A stretch of 64,000 nucleotides of DNA from contig NZ_VCKZ01000002.1 in the NCBI RefSeq assembly GCF_005889745.1, forward strand, positions 30,166 to 94,165. The letters are read 5' to 3'. Position numbers and translations under genes: made by a program. Shown here in pieces: positions 17,555 through 25,187 of the stretch (the first letter of the stretch is position 1; each line of letters begins with the position of its first letter). Source of the DNA: Actinomadura geliboluensis. GTDB lineage: Bacteria; Actinomycetota; Actinomycetes; Streptosporangiales; Streptosporangiaceae. Below the pieces are notes generated by a model that searched no databases, was not told the origin of the DNA, and worked only from the letters and a program-made list of their open reading frames with translations.

Positions 17555-18532
17555 TCAGGCGACCGTTCCGACCCCATCGATCCTGCCGAGGTAGCGGCGC
17601 AGCAGCAGACCGGCCGCGTCCGGGACCTTCAGATGCAGTTCCTCGCGGAGGTCGACGGGGATCTCCTCGGGACGGACGCTCGACACGACCGCCTTGTCCT
17701 GGTTGAACACGTCGTCGAGGAACCGGCTGTACACGGCGTCGTACTCGGGGTCGAGGTCGGCGTCGCGCACGCACGTCACGAAGAGCCGGGAGGTGCCGGC
17801 GCTGACCGGGCACGGCAGCAGGGAGACGCACAGCCACCGCCCGTCGGGGACCTGCCGCTTGAGATGGCAGGTGAGCGGCACGTGGTAGAAGTACTCGAGC
17901 GAGACCTTCTCCCGGCCGCCTTCGGGCTTGGCCTGGACGGTCGAGTAGAAGTAGTGCATCGAGAACTCGTCGTGGTCGATGTCGTGCTCGCTCACCAGCG
18001 GGCTCTCCCGGAACCCGAGCAACTCCTCGTGGACGAACGGGAAGTGGGCCACGTCGAGGAAGTTCTCCACCGCGCGCCCCGCTCCGACCGTCCAGTCGTA
18101 GGCGGCGACGACATGGGAGCGGTACCGGTCGTCACCGAACCGGCATGCCTCCGGCCATTCCGGGAACGGGGCCACGGGTTCGTCGAGCGCGACCCAGACC
18201 AGGCCCGCCTCCTCGCGGACCTGGTACGCCTGCGCGCGGGCCTTGCGCGGAATCGAATGGCCCTCGGGAAGCGCGGGGATCTTGACGCAGGCGCCGTCGG
18301 CGTCGTACTGCCAGCCGTGGTACGGGCACTCGATCCGCCCGTCGACGACCTGCCCGAGGGAGAGCGCGCTGCCGCGATGGATGCACAGATCCTTCAGCAC
18401 GGCGGCGCGCCCTCCCGCGCGGAAGGCGACAAGGTGCTCGTCGAGGAGGGTGAAGCGCCGGGGGCTGTCCGTGACCTCCTCGCTCATGGCGATCGGGTGC
18501 CAGTAGGGCCGGTACGCAGCCAGGTTCGTCAT
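17555..18532 (-). CDS. Rieske non-heme iron oxygenase, oxygenase component
   Basis: 325 residues, a typical length for single-component-type (VanA-like) oxygenases. Rieske [2Fe-2S] ligands are in CIHRGSALSLG (C-x-H) and CPYHGW (C-x2-H) at residues ~49-74. Mononuclear iron ligands are in ENFLDVAHFPFVHEELLG (~155-170). The C-terminal START-like domain is complete. It hydroxylates or demethylates an aromatic or steroid-like substrate using electrons from a ferredoxin/reductase that is not encoded nearby. A perfect palindrome (18565-18584) lies 33-52 nt upstream, so a repressor, probably one of the nearby TetR proteins, may control it. Confidence 0.93.
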   Translation of the reverse strand: MTNLAAYRPYWHPIAMSEEVTDSPRRFTLLDEHLVAFRAGGRAAVLKDLCIHRGSALSLGQVVDGRIECPYHGWQYDADGACVKIPALPEGHSIPRKARAQAYQVREEAGLVWVALDEPVAPFPEWPEACRFGDDRYRSHVVAAYDWTVGAGRAVENFLDVAHFPFVHEELLGFRESPLVSEHDIDHDEFSMHYFYSTVQAKPEGGREKVSLEYFYHVPLTCHLKRQVPDGRWLCVSLLPCPVSAGTSRLFVTCVRDADLDPEYDAVYSRFLDDVFNQDKAVVSSVRPEEIPVDLREELHLKVPDAAGLLLRRYLGRIDGVGTVA

Positions 18533-18564
18533 GCCCGCCGCCCTTTCCGCATTTATGCAGAAAA

Positions 18565-18584
18565 TTAGGTATGTAGATACCTAA
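18565..18584. promoter_or_regulatory. Palindromic operator before Rieske oxygenase
   Basis: TTAGGTAT-GTAG-ATACCTAA: perfect 8-nt arms in a locally AT-rich promoter. The form is typical of TetR/MarR/GntR operators. No other copy was noticed in the window. Confidence 0.7.
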
Positions 18585-18608
18585 AGCTAGGCCAGTCTTC
18601 TCGGGGCG

Positions 18609-19420
18609 TCAATGGGTCCGCCCACGCTGCCGCGCTTCAGTTCGCGGACGGTCCTCAGGTACGGGACGGTCGCGCGGACCCGCACCTGCTCGTGCCGCTC
18701 GACATGCGGCTTCCTGGACCGGCCCCACCCCCGGCGGCGCGCCCGTCATGATCACGTCGCCGGGCTCCAGCCGCATGACCCGGGGCATGCGTACGCCGTC
18801 AACGAATCCGCGCCGGATCTTGTTCGAGGGTATGGCCGGACAGCACGCGACCGTGAGGATCCGTTGGACCGCGTGAGGCGCCTGCGTCAGGTACCAGTGC
18901 GCGAACTCGTGCCATTGCGGCAGCGGCACCTGCCCGGCGGCGAACCGGCCGTCCTCGGCATCTGCCACGATCCCGTGGGCGCGCAGCCGCTGATCGGCCT
19001 CGGTGACCGCCGACCGCGCAACTGCGAGGTTGCCGTGCCGGCGGGCGTCGACGGCGAAGACCGGGCGCCGTCCGGGCCGGAAGCCGCGAAGAAGGTGCGG
19101 ACCACCGCCAGCTCCTCATCCTGCCATCCCGGACCGACCACGTAGTCGCGTCCCACCCTTACCAGCTCGTCGATCCGGTCGGCTGACACCGTGCATTCCC
19201 CCAGGTGAGGTCTGGCCTGGCCCGGGGAGGTGAAGCTGTTGTACCGCCCGAGTCGGTGCGGCACATCCGGCCATGGCGTATAGACGGTCCCGTGTCGCCG
19301 CGCTGGTGTCTCACCATCACCCGGGTCGGCGCCGATCACGGCCTCGGTGTATTCGCGGGTCAAGGCGTCCAGTTCGTCGTTGGTCACGTACTTGCTGAAG
19401 GAGAGGGGGAGTGTTGGGCT
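18609..19420 (-). pseudogene. Decayed gene(s) including FAH-type hydrolase C-terminal motif
   Basis: Several overlapping reverse frames carry protein-like sequence but shift frame repeatedly. The clearest piece is MRLEPGDVIMTGAPPGVGPV (~18720-18780), the C-terminal signature of fumarylacetoacetate hydrolase-family enzymes. Upstream pieces (KYVTNDELDALTREYTEAVI; QVPLPQWHEFAHWYLTQAP) are not recognised and may come from other genes. There is no intact frame, start or ribosome site. The remainder up to 19700 shows nothing else I can name. Confidence 0.45.
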
Positions 19421-19734
19421 CCCGAGCGCCCCACCCGTGAACCTCCAGGTCGAACCCGAAGAGCAATGCCTCGGGGTCGATCGACGACAGCTCGACGCCA
19501 CCCCCGGTGCCCACCGTACGACGCCGGTCGACGTGCCGCCTCGCCCCGACCGTGGCGGTGCCCCTCTTCTCCTGGCCGGACTCGTCCAGAATCGCGACCG
19601 CATCACCGTCATCGTGTCCCACTTCGCGCGTTGCAGCGGGTCTGCATCTTGTCCGGTGTCGCATCGCCCGCATGCTCGGACGAGATCCGCGACCTGCTCC
19701 GGCGAACGGGAGATCTAGATGCGGCTCCTACGGC

Positions 19735-19838
19735 CCGCGCTCGAATGACCGGCCGCCGCGCAGGTGCGATCGCAGCGCCCGCGCCGCATCACCGAAGACC
19801 GCGAGCTCCGCGATCTGGCGTCCCGCCTGCGCGCCGCC
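19735..19838 (-). pseudogene. Fragment of a second LAL regulator
   Basis: The reverse strand reads ARALRSHLRGGRSFERG, nearly the same as ERALRAHLRGGRSFERA in the 920-aa LAL protein (near 11160), and the DNA is also similar over about 45 nt. Flanking sequence does not align. It is a small relic or partial duplication. Confidence 0.45.
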
Positions 19839-19840
19839 GG

Positions 19841-20179
19841 TTAGGGCGCACGCGACGTCTTGAAGAGGCTGAGGAGGTGCTGCGCCGCCTTCTTCACCTC
19901 TCGCCCGGCGCCCATCGGCGGCCGCGTGCCCACGTACCGGCCCCAGCCGGGAGACACGTTGTACTTGGTCCCGTTCATGGTGAGGCAGACGACCTGGCCG
20001 CGGCTGAAGCGGACCGGGGCGGCGACGATGGCGCCGAGCGGCGCCTGGTCAATCGATTCCTGCCGGTTGCCGAGGAGCATGAGCATCCCCTCCCCCACGA
20101 CGATGTAACCGTGCTGGGCGAGGGGACGCAGGCCGATGCCGATCTGCACCTCGTCGAAGACGAGCGTCTGGTTGGTCAT
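19841..20179 (-). CDS. Small conserved-looking hypothetical protein
   Basis: 112 residues from MTNQTLVFDEVQIG; AGGAG lies about 8 nt upstream. It appears to be a compact beta-rich protein (QHGYIVVGEGMLMLLG, AAPVRFSRGQVVCLTMNGTK) with a C-terminal helix (REVKKAAQHLLSLFK). It has no signal peptide, membrane segment or catalytic motif. It is transcribed from a copy of the cluster-specific promoter element, so it probably serves the same pathway or its regulation. I do not recognise the family. Confidence 0.7.
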   Translation of the reverse strand: MTNQTLVFDEVQIGIGLRPLAQHGYIVVGEGMLMLLGNRQESIDQAPLGAIVAAPVRFSRGQVVCLTMNGTKYNVSPGWGRYVGTRPPMGAGREVKKAAQHLLSLFKTSRAP

Positions 20180-20256
20180 CCGGGGGGCTCCTGGGGTTCG
20201 GAGGTCGCACTCCGTGCTCTTGCTGGTCGACGCCGGCCGGGATCCGGCCGGAACAT

Positions 20257-20305
20257 CGATCCTAGGGAGGGGACGGGACGCGGCGAATCTGTCGGGCGAC
20301 TGGTC
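20257..20305 (-). promoter_or_regulatory. Cluster-specific promoter element, 112-aa gene
   Basis: Toward 20179: GACCAGTCG and CGACAGATTCGC (2 nt apart), 24 nt after GACAG, then TAGGATCG. It differs from the LAL-gene copy at only one or two positions over 23 nt. It sits directly after the stop of the TetR gene at 20308. Confidence 0.6.
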
Positions 20306-20307
20306 TT

Positions 20308-20919
20308 TCAGCGCGCCGCTGCTCGCCGTGCCATCTGGTGCAGGGAACGCCGGAAGCGTTTCCGGACGCCGAGATCGTCGGCGCGGCGGCGGACGCCGTC
20401 CGCCCCGACGATGCCGCCCCTGGTGAAGCTGTGAACCGCCCAGACGATCTGCCAGGTGAACAGGTCCGGGTCCACCTCGTCGTCGAGCGCCTCGCCCATC
20501 AGCTCGCTCATCAGGATGATCGGCGGCGTGCCGTACCGCGGCTCCAGGTCGGGGAAGTCGGTGGCGTCCGACATCCAGCGGTGCATCCAGATGGATGGCA
20601 GCTCCGGGTGGTCAAGGCAGTAGTCCAGGTAGCGGTCGATCAGCCGGACCATCCCCTCGGCGTCCGGGGTGAAGGCGGACGCGGCCGGGGACAGGTAGTC
20701 CATCCGCTCCCGGCTCAGCCGCTCCAGGACGGCGAGGAACACCCTGCCCTTGCCGCCGTACTCGCCGGCGACCACGGCGGCGTCGACGCCGCAGGCGTCC
20801 GCGATGATCTGCGTGGTCACCTCGTCGTACCCCAACTCGGAGAACAGCCGGGCGGCCGTCGTCAGCACCTGGTCGGGAATCCGCGCGCCGGCCGCCTCCG
20901 GTGCGCCGCGCTCCGCCAT
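20308..20919 (-). CDS. TetR-family regulator
   Basis: 203 residues from MAERGAPEAAGARIPDQVL; GAGGGG lies before this ATG. The longer open frame upstream has no ribosome site and crosses the promoter. HTH: LTTAARLFSELGYDEVT, IIADACGVDAAVVAGEYGGK. The recognition helix is atypical (VVAGEYGGKGRVFLAVL instead of SxxxYYHFxSKE). The ligand domain is normal in length (~145 residues). The promoter has a small palindrome at 21010-21021. Position beside the Rieske and SDR genes suggests control of the catabolic cluster. Confidence 0.85.
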   Translation of the reverse strand: MAERGAPEAAGARIPDQVLTTAARLFSELGYDEVTTQIIADACGVDAAVVAGEYGGKGRVFLAVLERLSRERMDYLSPAASAFTPDAEGMVRLIDRYLDYCLDHPELPSIWMHRWMSDATDFPDLEPRYGTPPIILMSELMGEALDDEVDPDLFTWQIVWAVHSFTRGGIVGADGVRRRADDLGVRKRFRRSLHQMARRAAAR

Positions 20920-21009
20920 CTTCAACCCCTCGTATGCCGCATATTCCCTGCTCGAGCCCCTATTCCCGGTCTGCGGCCGGGCAACCCCGCCGGAACGGTT
21001 TGACTCAGA

Positions 21010-21021
21010 CAATAAGTATTG
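21010..21021. promoter_or_regulatory. Palindrome upstream of TetR gene
   Basis: CAATA-AG-TATTG within an AT-rich stretch, about 90 nt before the TetR ATG. Possible autoregulatory operator or part of the promoter. Confidence 0.4.
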
Positions 21022-21090
21022 AACTTTCGATGTCTTGATGCCCGGGCGAGTCCTGCAGCCGCGCGACGAGCAGCCCCCCTGACAAGGAGG

Positions 21091-21185
21091 AGCACTATCA
21101 GAAGCTGGGCGGCGAATGGCCGGGGCTGTCCACCGACGAGGCGGGGGCGCTGTTCGAGAAATGGCGGCAGCGCGAGGCCCGCTAG
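21091..21185 (+). pseudogene. C-terminal fragment of an unrecognised gene
   Basis: The frame reads DKEEHYQKLGGEWPGLSTDE and then AGALFEKWRQREAR before TAG at 21183. It is protein-like and acidic/basic helical but has no start; it is the tail of a lost gene. Confidence 0.35.
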
Positions 21186-21211
21186 CCGGCGGGCCTCGGC
21201 TGTGCGAGAGC

Positions 21212-21334
21212 GCACTGGACGAGACCGAGAAACCGGAGCCGAAGTACGGCGAGGCGCGGCTCCGGGTGATGGCGGCGGGGGTCAACCCGGTGGACGTCTT
21301 CACCCGCCAGAGCATCGCGTACAACAAGATGGCT
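21212..21334 (+). pseudogene. N-terminal relic of quinone oxidoreductase/zinc-type alcohol dehydrogenase
   Basis: Reads KPEPKYGEARLRVMAAGVNP then VDVFTRQSIAYNKM, the start of an MDR-family quinone oxidoreductase (PGEVLVRVxAAGVNPVD). It ends abruptly at ~21334, where the opposite strand becomes a TetR fragment. It is not functional. Confidence 0.55.
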
Positions 21335-21480
21335 GAAGTGGTGGTACATGGCGCCGCGCGTCACCCCGGCTCGGTCGCAGATCGCGTTCAGCGACGTGCC
21401 CGAGTACCACTCGGCGGCGAACAATTCGCGCGCCGCCGCGACGAGGCCCTCGTGGTCGCCCTCGTGCGCTCCTGCTGGGT
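21335..21480 (-). pseudogene. N-terminal relic of a TetR regulator
   Basis: The reverse strand reads LVAAARELFAAEWYSGTSLN then AICDRAGVTRGAMYHHFSH, a textbook TetR HTH up to the HFS(SKE) position, where it stops at the junction with the oxidoreductase relic. Nothing recognisable follows on either strand in 21486-22040 except a lone CRISPR-repeat-like sequence. Confidence 0.6.
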
Positions 21481-22051
21481 ACGGCGTGCGACGTCCTTAG
21501 CGACCACCTGGAGCGCCCCGGGTTGGGTGGCCTGGACAGCTGCAACATCACCGGCGCCGGTTCCGGGTCGAGCGTCGATCTTGGACCCGGCTTCTCTTCC
21601 GCCGCCCGTGGACGCCTACGGCACCGGCCCCGTCGTCAGCCTCCGCGGCCCGGCTTCTTCCCCGGCCAGATGCTTCCGGCCGCCTCCGCCCTGTTCACCG
21701 CCGCCAGCCCCGGCCTCGCGCAGCGGCCCGGCAGGGTGGTGACGGCGTCCGGGTTGTCGAGCGGGGCGTGCGGGTGCCTCGGCCAACGCTTCGGAGACCG
21801 AACCATCCCCGCGTGCGCAGGGCCAGACACTTGTCAGACGCTGCAGCTGGGCAATGAGTCCGCCTCACGTGCGAGGCGGACGAGCGGCGCGGCGCGGTGA
21901 GACCGGACGGGACAGGCCGCATGCTCGGCGCGCCGGGGTGGGCGCCGGCGGAGTGGACCCCTTGAAGACGTAAAGAAAGTCCTTCGCCCCTGCCGCGGAC
22001 GGCTGCGCCTGATGAGACTGGTGGTAGGACGATATTTCGAGAGGATCTCCG

Positions 22052-22255
22052 ATGAAGGCGAAGAAGGGTGACTGGGTGATAGTCCGCGGCCACCAGGTCG
22101 GGGAACCGGACCGCAAGGCGTTGATCACCGAGGTGCACGGCCGGGATGGGGCACCGCCCTATGTCGTCGAATGGGACGACGGGCACACGAGCACGTTCTA
22201 CCCTTCCTCGGACGCCGTCATCGAACAGCACCCGGCGACCAGTTCTCCGAGCTGA
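22052..22255 (+). CDS. DUF1918 domain protein
   Basis: 67 residues, the usual size. MKAKKGDWVIVRGHQVGEP and VVEWDDGHTSTFYPSSDAVI are diagnostic of DUF1918, a small SH3-like beta-barrel common in actinobacteria and often found among dormancy genes. GAGAGGA precedes the ATG. It is a single gene, convergent with pncB. Function is unknown; a nucleic-acid or protein-binding role is speculation. Confidence 0.85.
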   Translation: MKAKKGDWVIVRGHQVGEPDRKALITEVHGRDGAPPYVVEWDDGHTSTFYPSSDAVIEQHPATSSPS

Positions 22256-22340
22256 GAGCTGCCGGACCGATGCGCGGGAGGCGCAACGGGGCGCGTCCCC
22301 CCGCACGTCTCCGGCGGGTGTCTCGTAGGCACGGGGGCGG

Positions 22341-23696
22341 TCAGGATGCCGTGCCGCGCCGCGGTCGTCTCGCGGGCGGCATGCGGGAGGTGAGCTCCGC
22401 GCGGAGGCGGTCGCGGCAGCGCCTGAGCTCCTGGCTGAGAGTGACGGTGACGGTTTCGGGACCGCGGAACCGGATGACCTGGTCGGGCAGTGCGGCGACG
22501 TCGGCGGCGCGCCGGTCGCGGGCGGCCTGCAGCGACTCGGTGCGGGCGATGCGACGTCCGGACTCCATGACGGGGACGAGCAACGGCTCCATGTCCGCGG
22601 GGGCGGGTTCGTCGAGGAGCGTGACGAGGTCGCCCAGCGCTCCTCGGTACACCTGCTTCGCACCCGGCGCGGTGGCCTTTCCGGCGGACAATTTCATTAC
22701 GGGCCTGTCACCGTAAGCCACCAGCTTGTAGGCGCTGTCCACATAGGGGGCGTCTGCGGACACCCCCATTTTCGTGCCCACACCGTAAACGTCGATGGGT
22801 GCTCGGGCGGCGGTGAGCTGGGCGATCCGGTATTCGTCCAATCCGCCGCTGGCCACGATGCGCGTCAACGCCATGCCCTCCCGGTCCAGCAGGCGCCGAG
22901 CCTGGACGGCCAGGGCGCCGAGGTCTCCGGAGTCGAGGCGGATCCCGGCGAGGTGTGCTTGTCCAGCGCGGCGGGCGGCGCGGATGGCCGCCTTGATGCC
23001 GCCGATGGTGTCGTAGGTGTCGACCAGCAGTGTGGTGCGGTCGGGGAAATCGGCGGTGAAGGCCGCGAAGGCCGCGTCTTCGTCGGGGAACGCCTCGATG
23101 TAGGAGTGGGCCATGGTGCCGGTGGCCGGTATGCCGTACCGGCGGGCGGCCTCGACATTGCTGGTGCCGGCGAAGCCGGCGATGTAGGAGGCGCGGGCGA
23201 CCGCGAGCGCGGCGTCGATTCCCTGAGTACGGCGGAAGGCGAAGTCGACGACCTGTGCACCACCGGCCGCCTGCACGCATCGTTCGGCCTTGGTGGCGAT
23301 CGTGGTCTGGAAGCTGATGTGGTTCAGCAGGACGGTCTCCACCAACTGCGCCTCGGCGATCGGTGCCGTGACCTCCAGCAGCGGCTCGCCTGCGAACACC
23401 ACACGTCCTTCCGGGACCGCCCGGACATCACCGGTGAACCGCAGCCGTTCCAGCGCCCGAAGCGCCGTGTCGTCGAAACGCTGCTCCGTCGCGAGGTAGT
23501 CGAGATCGTCCTGGGCGAAGCGGTAGTTCTCCAGGAATGACAGGCAGTCGGCCAGCCCGCAGGTGATCAGGAAGCCGCGGCCGGGCGGAAGATTGCGGAC
23601 GAACAAGCTGAATGTTGCCGGCCCGCTCAAACCTCGCCGCAGGTAGCTCGCCGCCATCGTCACTTCGTACAGGTCCGTCAACAATCCGCCCGGCAT
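22341..23696 (-). CDS. pncB: Nicotinate phosphoribosyltransferase
   Basis: 451 residues. The ATG at 23696 was chosen; a TTG three codons earlier is too close to GAGGAGG. Family hallmarks: LLTDLYEVTMAASYLRRG at the N-terminus, FRRTQGIDAALAVARASYIA, GTMAHSYIEAFPDEDAAF (catalytic His region), GIRLDSGDLGALA (phosphoribosyl binding) and YGVGTKMGVSADAP. It makes nicotinate mononucleotide from nicotinate and PRPP in NAD salvage. Mycobacteria have a second pncB in their DosR regulon, and the neighbours here are of the same type. A weak GGGACCGACGG-type site lies ~95 nt upstream. Divergent from the DosS-like gene. Confidence 0.93.
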   Translation of the reverse strand: MPGGLLTDLYEVTMAASYLRRGLSGPATFSLFVRNLPPGRGFLITCGLADCLSFLENYRFAQDDLDYLATEQRFDDTALRALERLRFTGDVRAVPEGRVVFAGEPLLEVTAPIAEAQLVETVLLNHISFQTTIATKAERCVQAAGGAQVVDFAFRRTQGIDAALAVARASYIAGFAGTSNVEAARRYGIPATGTMAHSYIEAFPDEDAAFAAFTADFPDRTTLLVDTYDTIGGIKAAIRAARRAGQAHLAGIRLDSGDLGALAVQARRLLDREGMALTRIVASGGLDEYRIAQLTAARAPIDVYGVGTKMGVSADAPYVDSAYKLVAYGDRPVMKLSAGKATAPGAKQVYRGALGDLVTLLDEPAPADMEPLLVPVMESGRRIARTESLQAARDRRAADVAALPDQVIRFRGPETVTVTLSQELRRCRDRLRAELTSRMPPARRPRRGTAS

Positions 23697-23937
23697 CGGC
23701 CTCAATCCTCCTCAGGGAGTAGGTGGTCCCGCCGCGCCCTCGTACGCGTCCCGTTGGAGCCTGCCCCCTTGGCGCAGGGGCAACAGCTCCGTCGGTCCCC
23801 GGCCACGGGGATTGGCTTGGCACGTGTCATCTCTGTCTCTCAAGATCGCCAAAATAGGGCAAATTGTAGTCAAGTTGACCCGTTGAGGAGGTAACGGTGT
23901 ATGAAGGGATGAATGGGACATCGGAAGGCGGTTCACG

Positions 23938-24267
23938 ATGCCTGAACGACCACGAGTTCCAGGGTCCATCTACAAGCCGTACGAGGCGGTACGGAAGACG
24001 GAGGGCGCCGTGGCCGCCACTGCCGAAGTGGCCCGCCGGCCGGGAGTTGACCCGCAGCACATCGCCTGCGACCTGACCGACCGGCTCAATCGCCGTCTGT
24101 TCGGCGTGGCGTTTCGCTTGCAGGATGCGCTAGCTCACATCCAGGACCCTTACGCCGCGCAGCAGGTCCAAGCAGCTCTGGACGACTTGGACGTCGCCAT
24201 CACCGAACTGCGTCGCGACATCTTCGACCTGCATACCGCATTTGAAACGCTCGTGCATCAGCGTTGA
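23938..24267 (+). CDS. Stand-alone DosS-like dimerisation domain without phospho-acceptor His
   Basis: 109 residues; GGAAGG is ~9 nt before the ATG. Residues ~40-105 (CDLTDRLNRRLFGVAFRLQD, LDDLDVAITELRRDIFDLH) follow the HisKA_3 helices of DosS/DevS-type kinases (DLHDxVIQRLFAxGLxLQ ... DDLDxTIREIRxxIFDLH). The phosphorylated His is Thr here. There is no GAF sensor before it and no ATPase domain after it; the protein ends normally, so it is a complete small gene or a clean fragment. It may dimerise with an authentic kinase encoded elsewhere. Located beside pncB in a DosR-type gene set. Confidence 0.7.
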   Translation: MPERPRVPGSIYKPYEAVRKTEGAVAATAEVARRPGVDPQHIACDLTDRLNRRLFGVAFRLQDALAHIQDPYAAQQVQAALDDLDVAITELRRDIFDLHTAFETLVHQR

Positions 24268-24343
24268 TCATCTTTCCTGGCCGCCCCCGACTTTGCCATT
24301 CATTGCTCGGCTTCCAGTTCGCACCTCCCGCCGCGCCGGGTCT

Positions 24344-25021
24344 CTAGCGTCGCAGGTCTGTGCGACGCCGATGCGGGCGTACGCTGTCGTCCTCGTCGTA
24401 GTCGAGCTTGTTGATCACCCGGATGACGCCGTCGACGGAGGCTGTGAGGCGTTCGGCGATCGGGACGAGGCTCGCCAGCGGCACACGGCCTCGCAGGGTG
24501 ACCACGCCGTCGCGCACACTGACCTCCACCTCGGCGGGGTCGAGCCAGAGACTCTGGACGACGATCTCGTGGGTCACCTCGTTGCGGATCTGCGCGTCCG
24601 TCTGCAAGAAGACGCGCAGCACGTCGGCGCGGCTGACAATGCCCACCGGCCGGCCGTCGCGGTCCACGACCGGGAGCCGCTTGAAACCGCGGCGGCACAA
24701 GGATCGAGCCGCCTCGGCGATCGAGGTGTCCTCGGTCGTGGTGACCGCAGGCGAACTCATGGCCTCTCCGGCCGTGGTGGCCTTGGGCGGTTCCCTCATG
24801 AGGCGCGATGTCCGGTGCGGCTCGCCGCTCTGGCCGGGCGCCGCCTTGCGGAGTAGGTCAGCCTCGGTCACCACGCCGATGACACGGCCCTCCCCGTCCA
24901 CGACGGGTACCCCGCTGATCTCGCGATCGGCGAGAGCGCTGATCACGTCTTTGAAGGAGGCGTCGGGCGATACCGTCACGACATCGGAGGTCATGACCGT
25001 CCCCACTGTCGGTCGCTTCAT
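24344..25021 (-). CDS. CBS-pair plus BON domain protein
   Basis: 225 residues from MKRPTVGTVMTSDVV, with GGGAG ~11 nt upstream. Two CBS motifs: residues ~7-60 (TVMTSDVVTVSPDASFKDVI, ISGVPVVDGEGRVIGVVTE) and ~90-145 (AMSSPAVTTTEDTSIAEA, KRLPVVDRDGRPVGIVSRAD). A BON domain follows (VEVSVRDGVVTLRGRVPLAS). CBS pairs bind adenine nucleotides; BON domains bind membranes or lipids. It resembles Hrp1-type dormancy proteins with an added BON. A GGGACCTTCGCCCT site lies ~70 nt upstream. A paralogue is at 48280-48885. Confidence 0.9.
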   Translation of the reverse strand: MKRPTVGTVMTSDVVTVSPDASFKDVISALADREISGVPVVDGEGRVIGVVTEADLLRKAAPGQSGEPHRTSRLMREPPKATTAGEAMSSPAVTTTEDTSIAEAARSLCRRGFKRLPVVDRDGRPVGIVSRADVLRVFLQTDAQIRNEVTHEIVVQSLWLDPAEVEVSVRDGVVTLRGRVPLASLVPIAERLTASVDGVIRVINKLDYDEDDSVRPHRRRTDLRR

Positions 25022-25090
25022 CTTGAACGGTCTCCCTTCCAGGATGTCCCTTCGTAATCGAGGCTGGTCGGACGCCGCTGGTAGAACCAG

Positions 25091-25104
25091 AGGGCGAAGG
25101 TCCC
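25091..25104 (-). promoter_or_regulatory. DosR-like site, CBS-BON gene
   Basis: GGGACCTTCGCCCT read toward the CBS-BON gene, 70-83 nt before its start. Almost the same as the site before OsmC (GGGACCTTCGGCAC). Confidence 0.55.
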
Positions 25105-25187
25105 GGGGCACGGGGGACATAGGCCCTGCCGGGAGCCGCACACCGGCTGCGGGCCTCCAGGCGAGCGACGCACGCGCGAGTTGAAGA

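Noticed and set aside
23786..23800. DosR-like site before pncB (GGGACCGACGG)
   Set aside because: The second half does not match and the distance is longer than for the good sites; kept only as a weak note in the gene entry.
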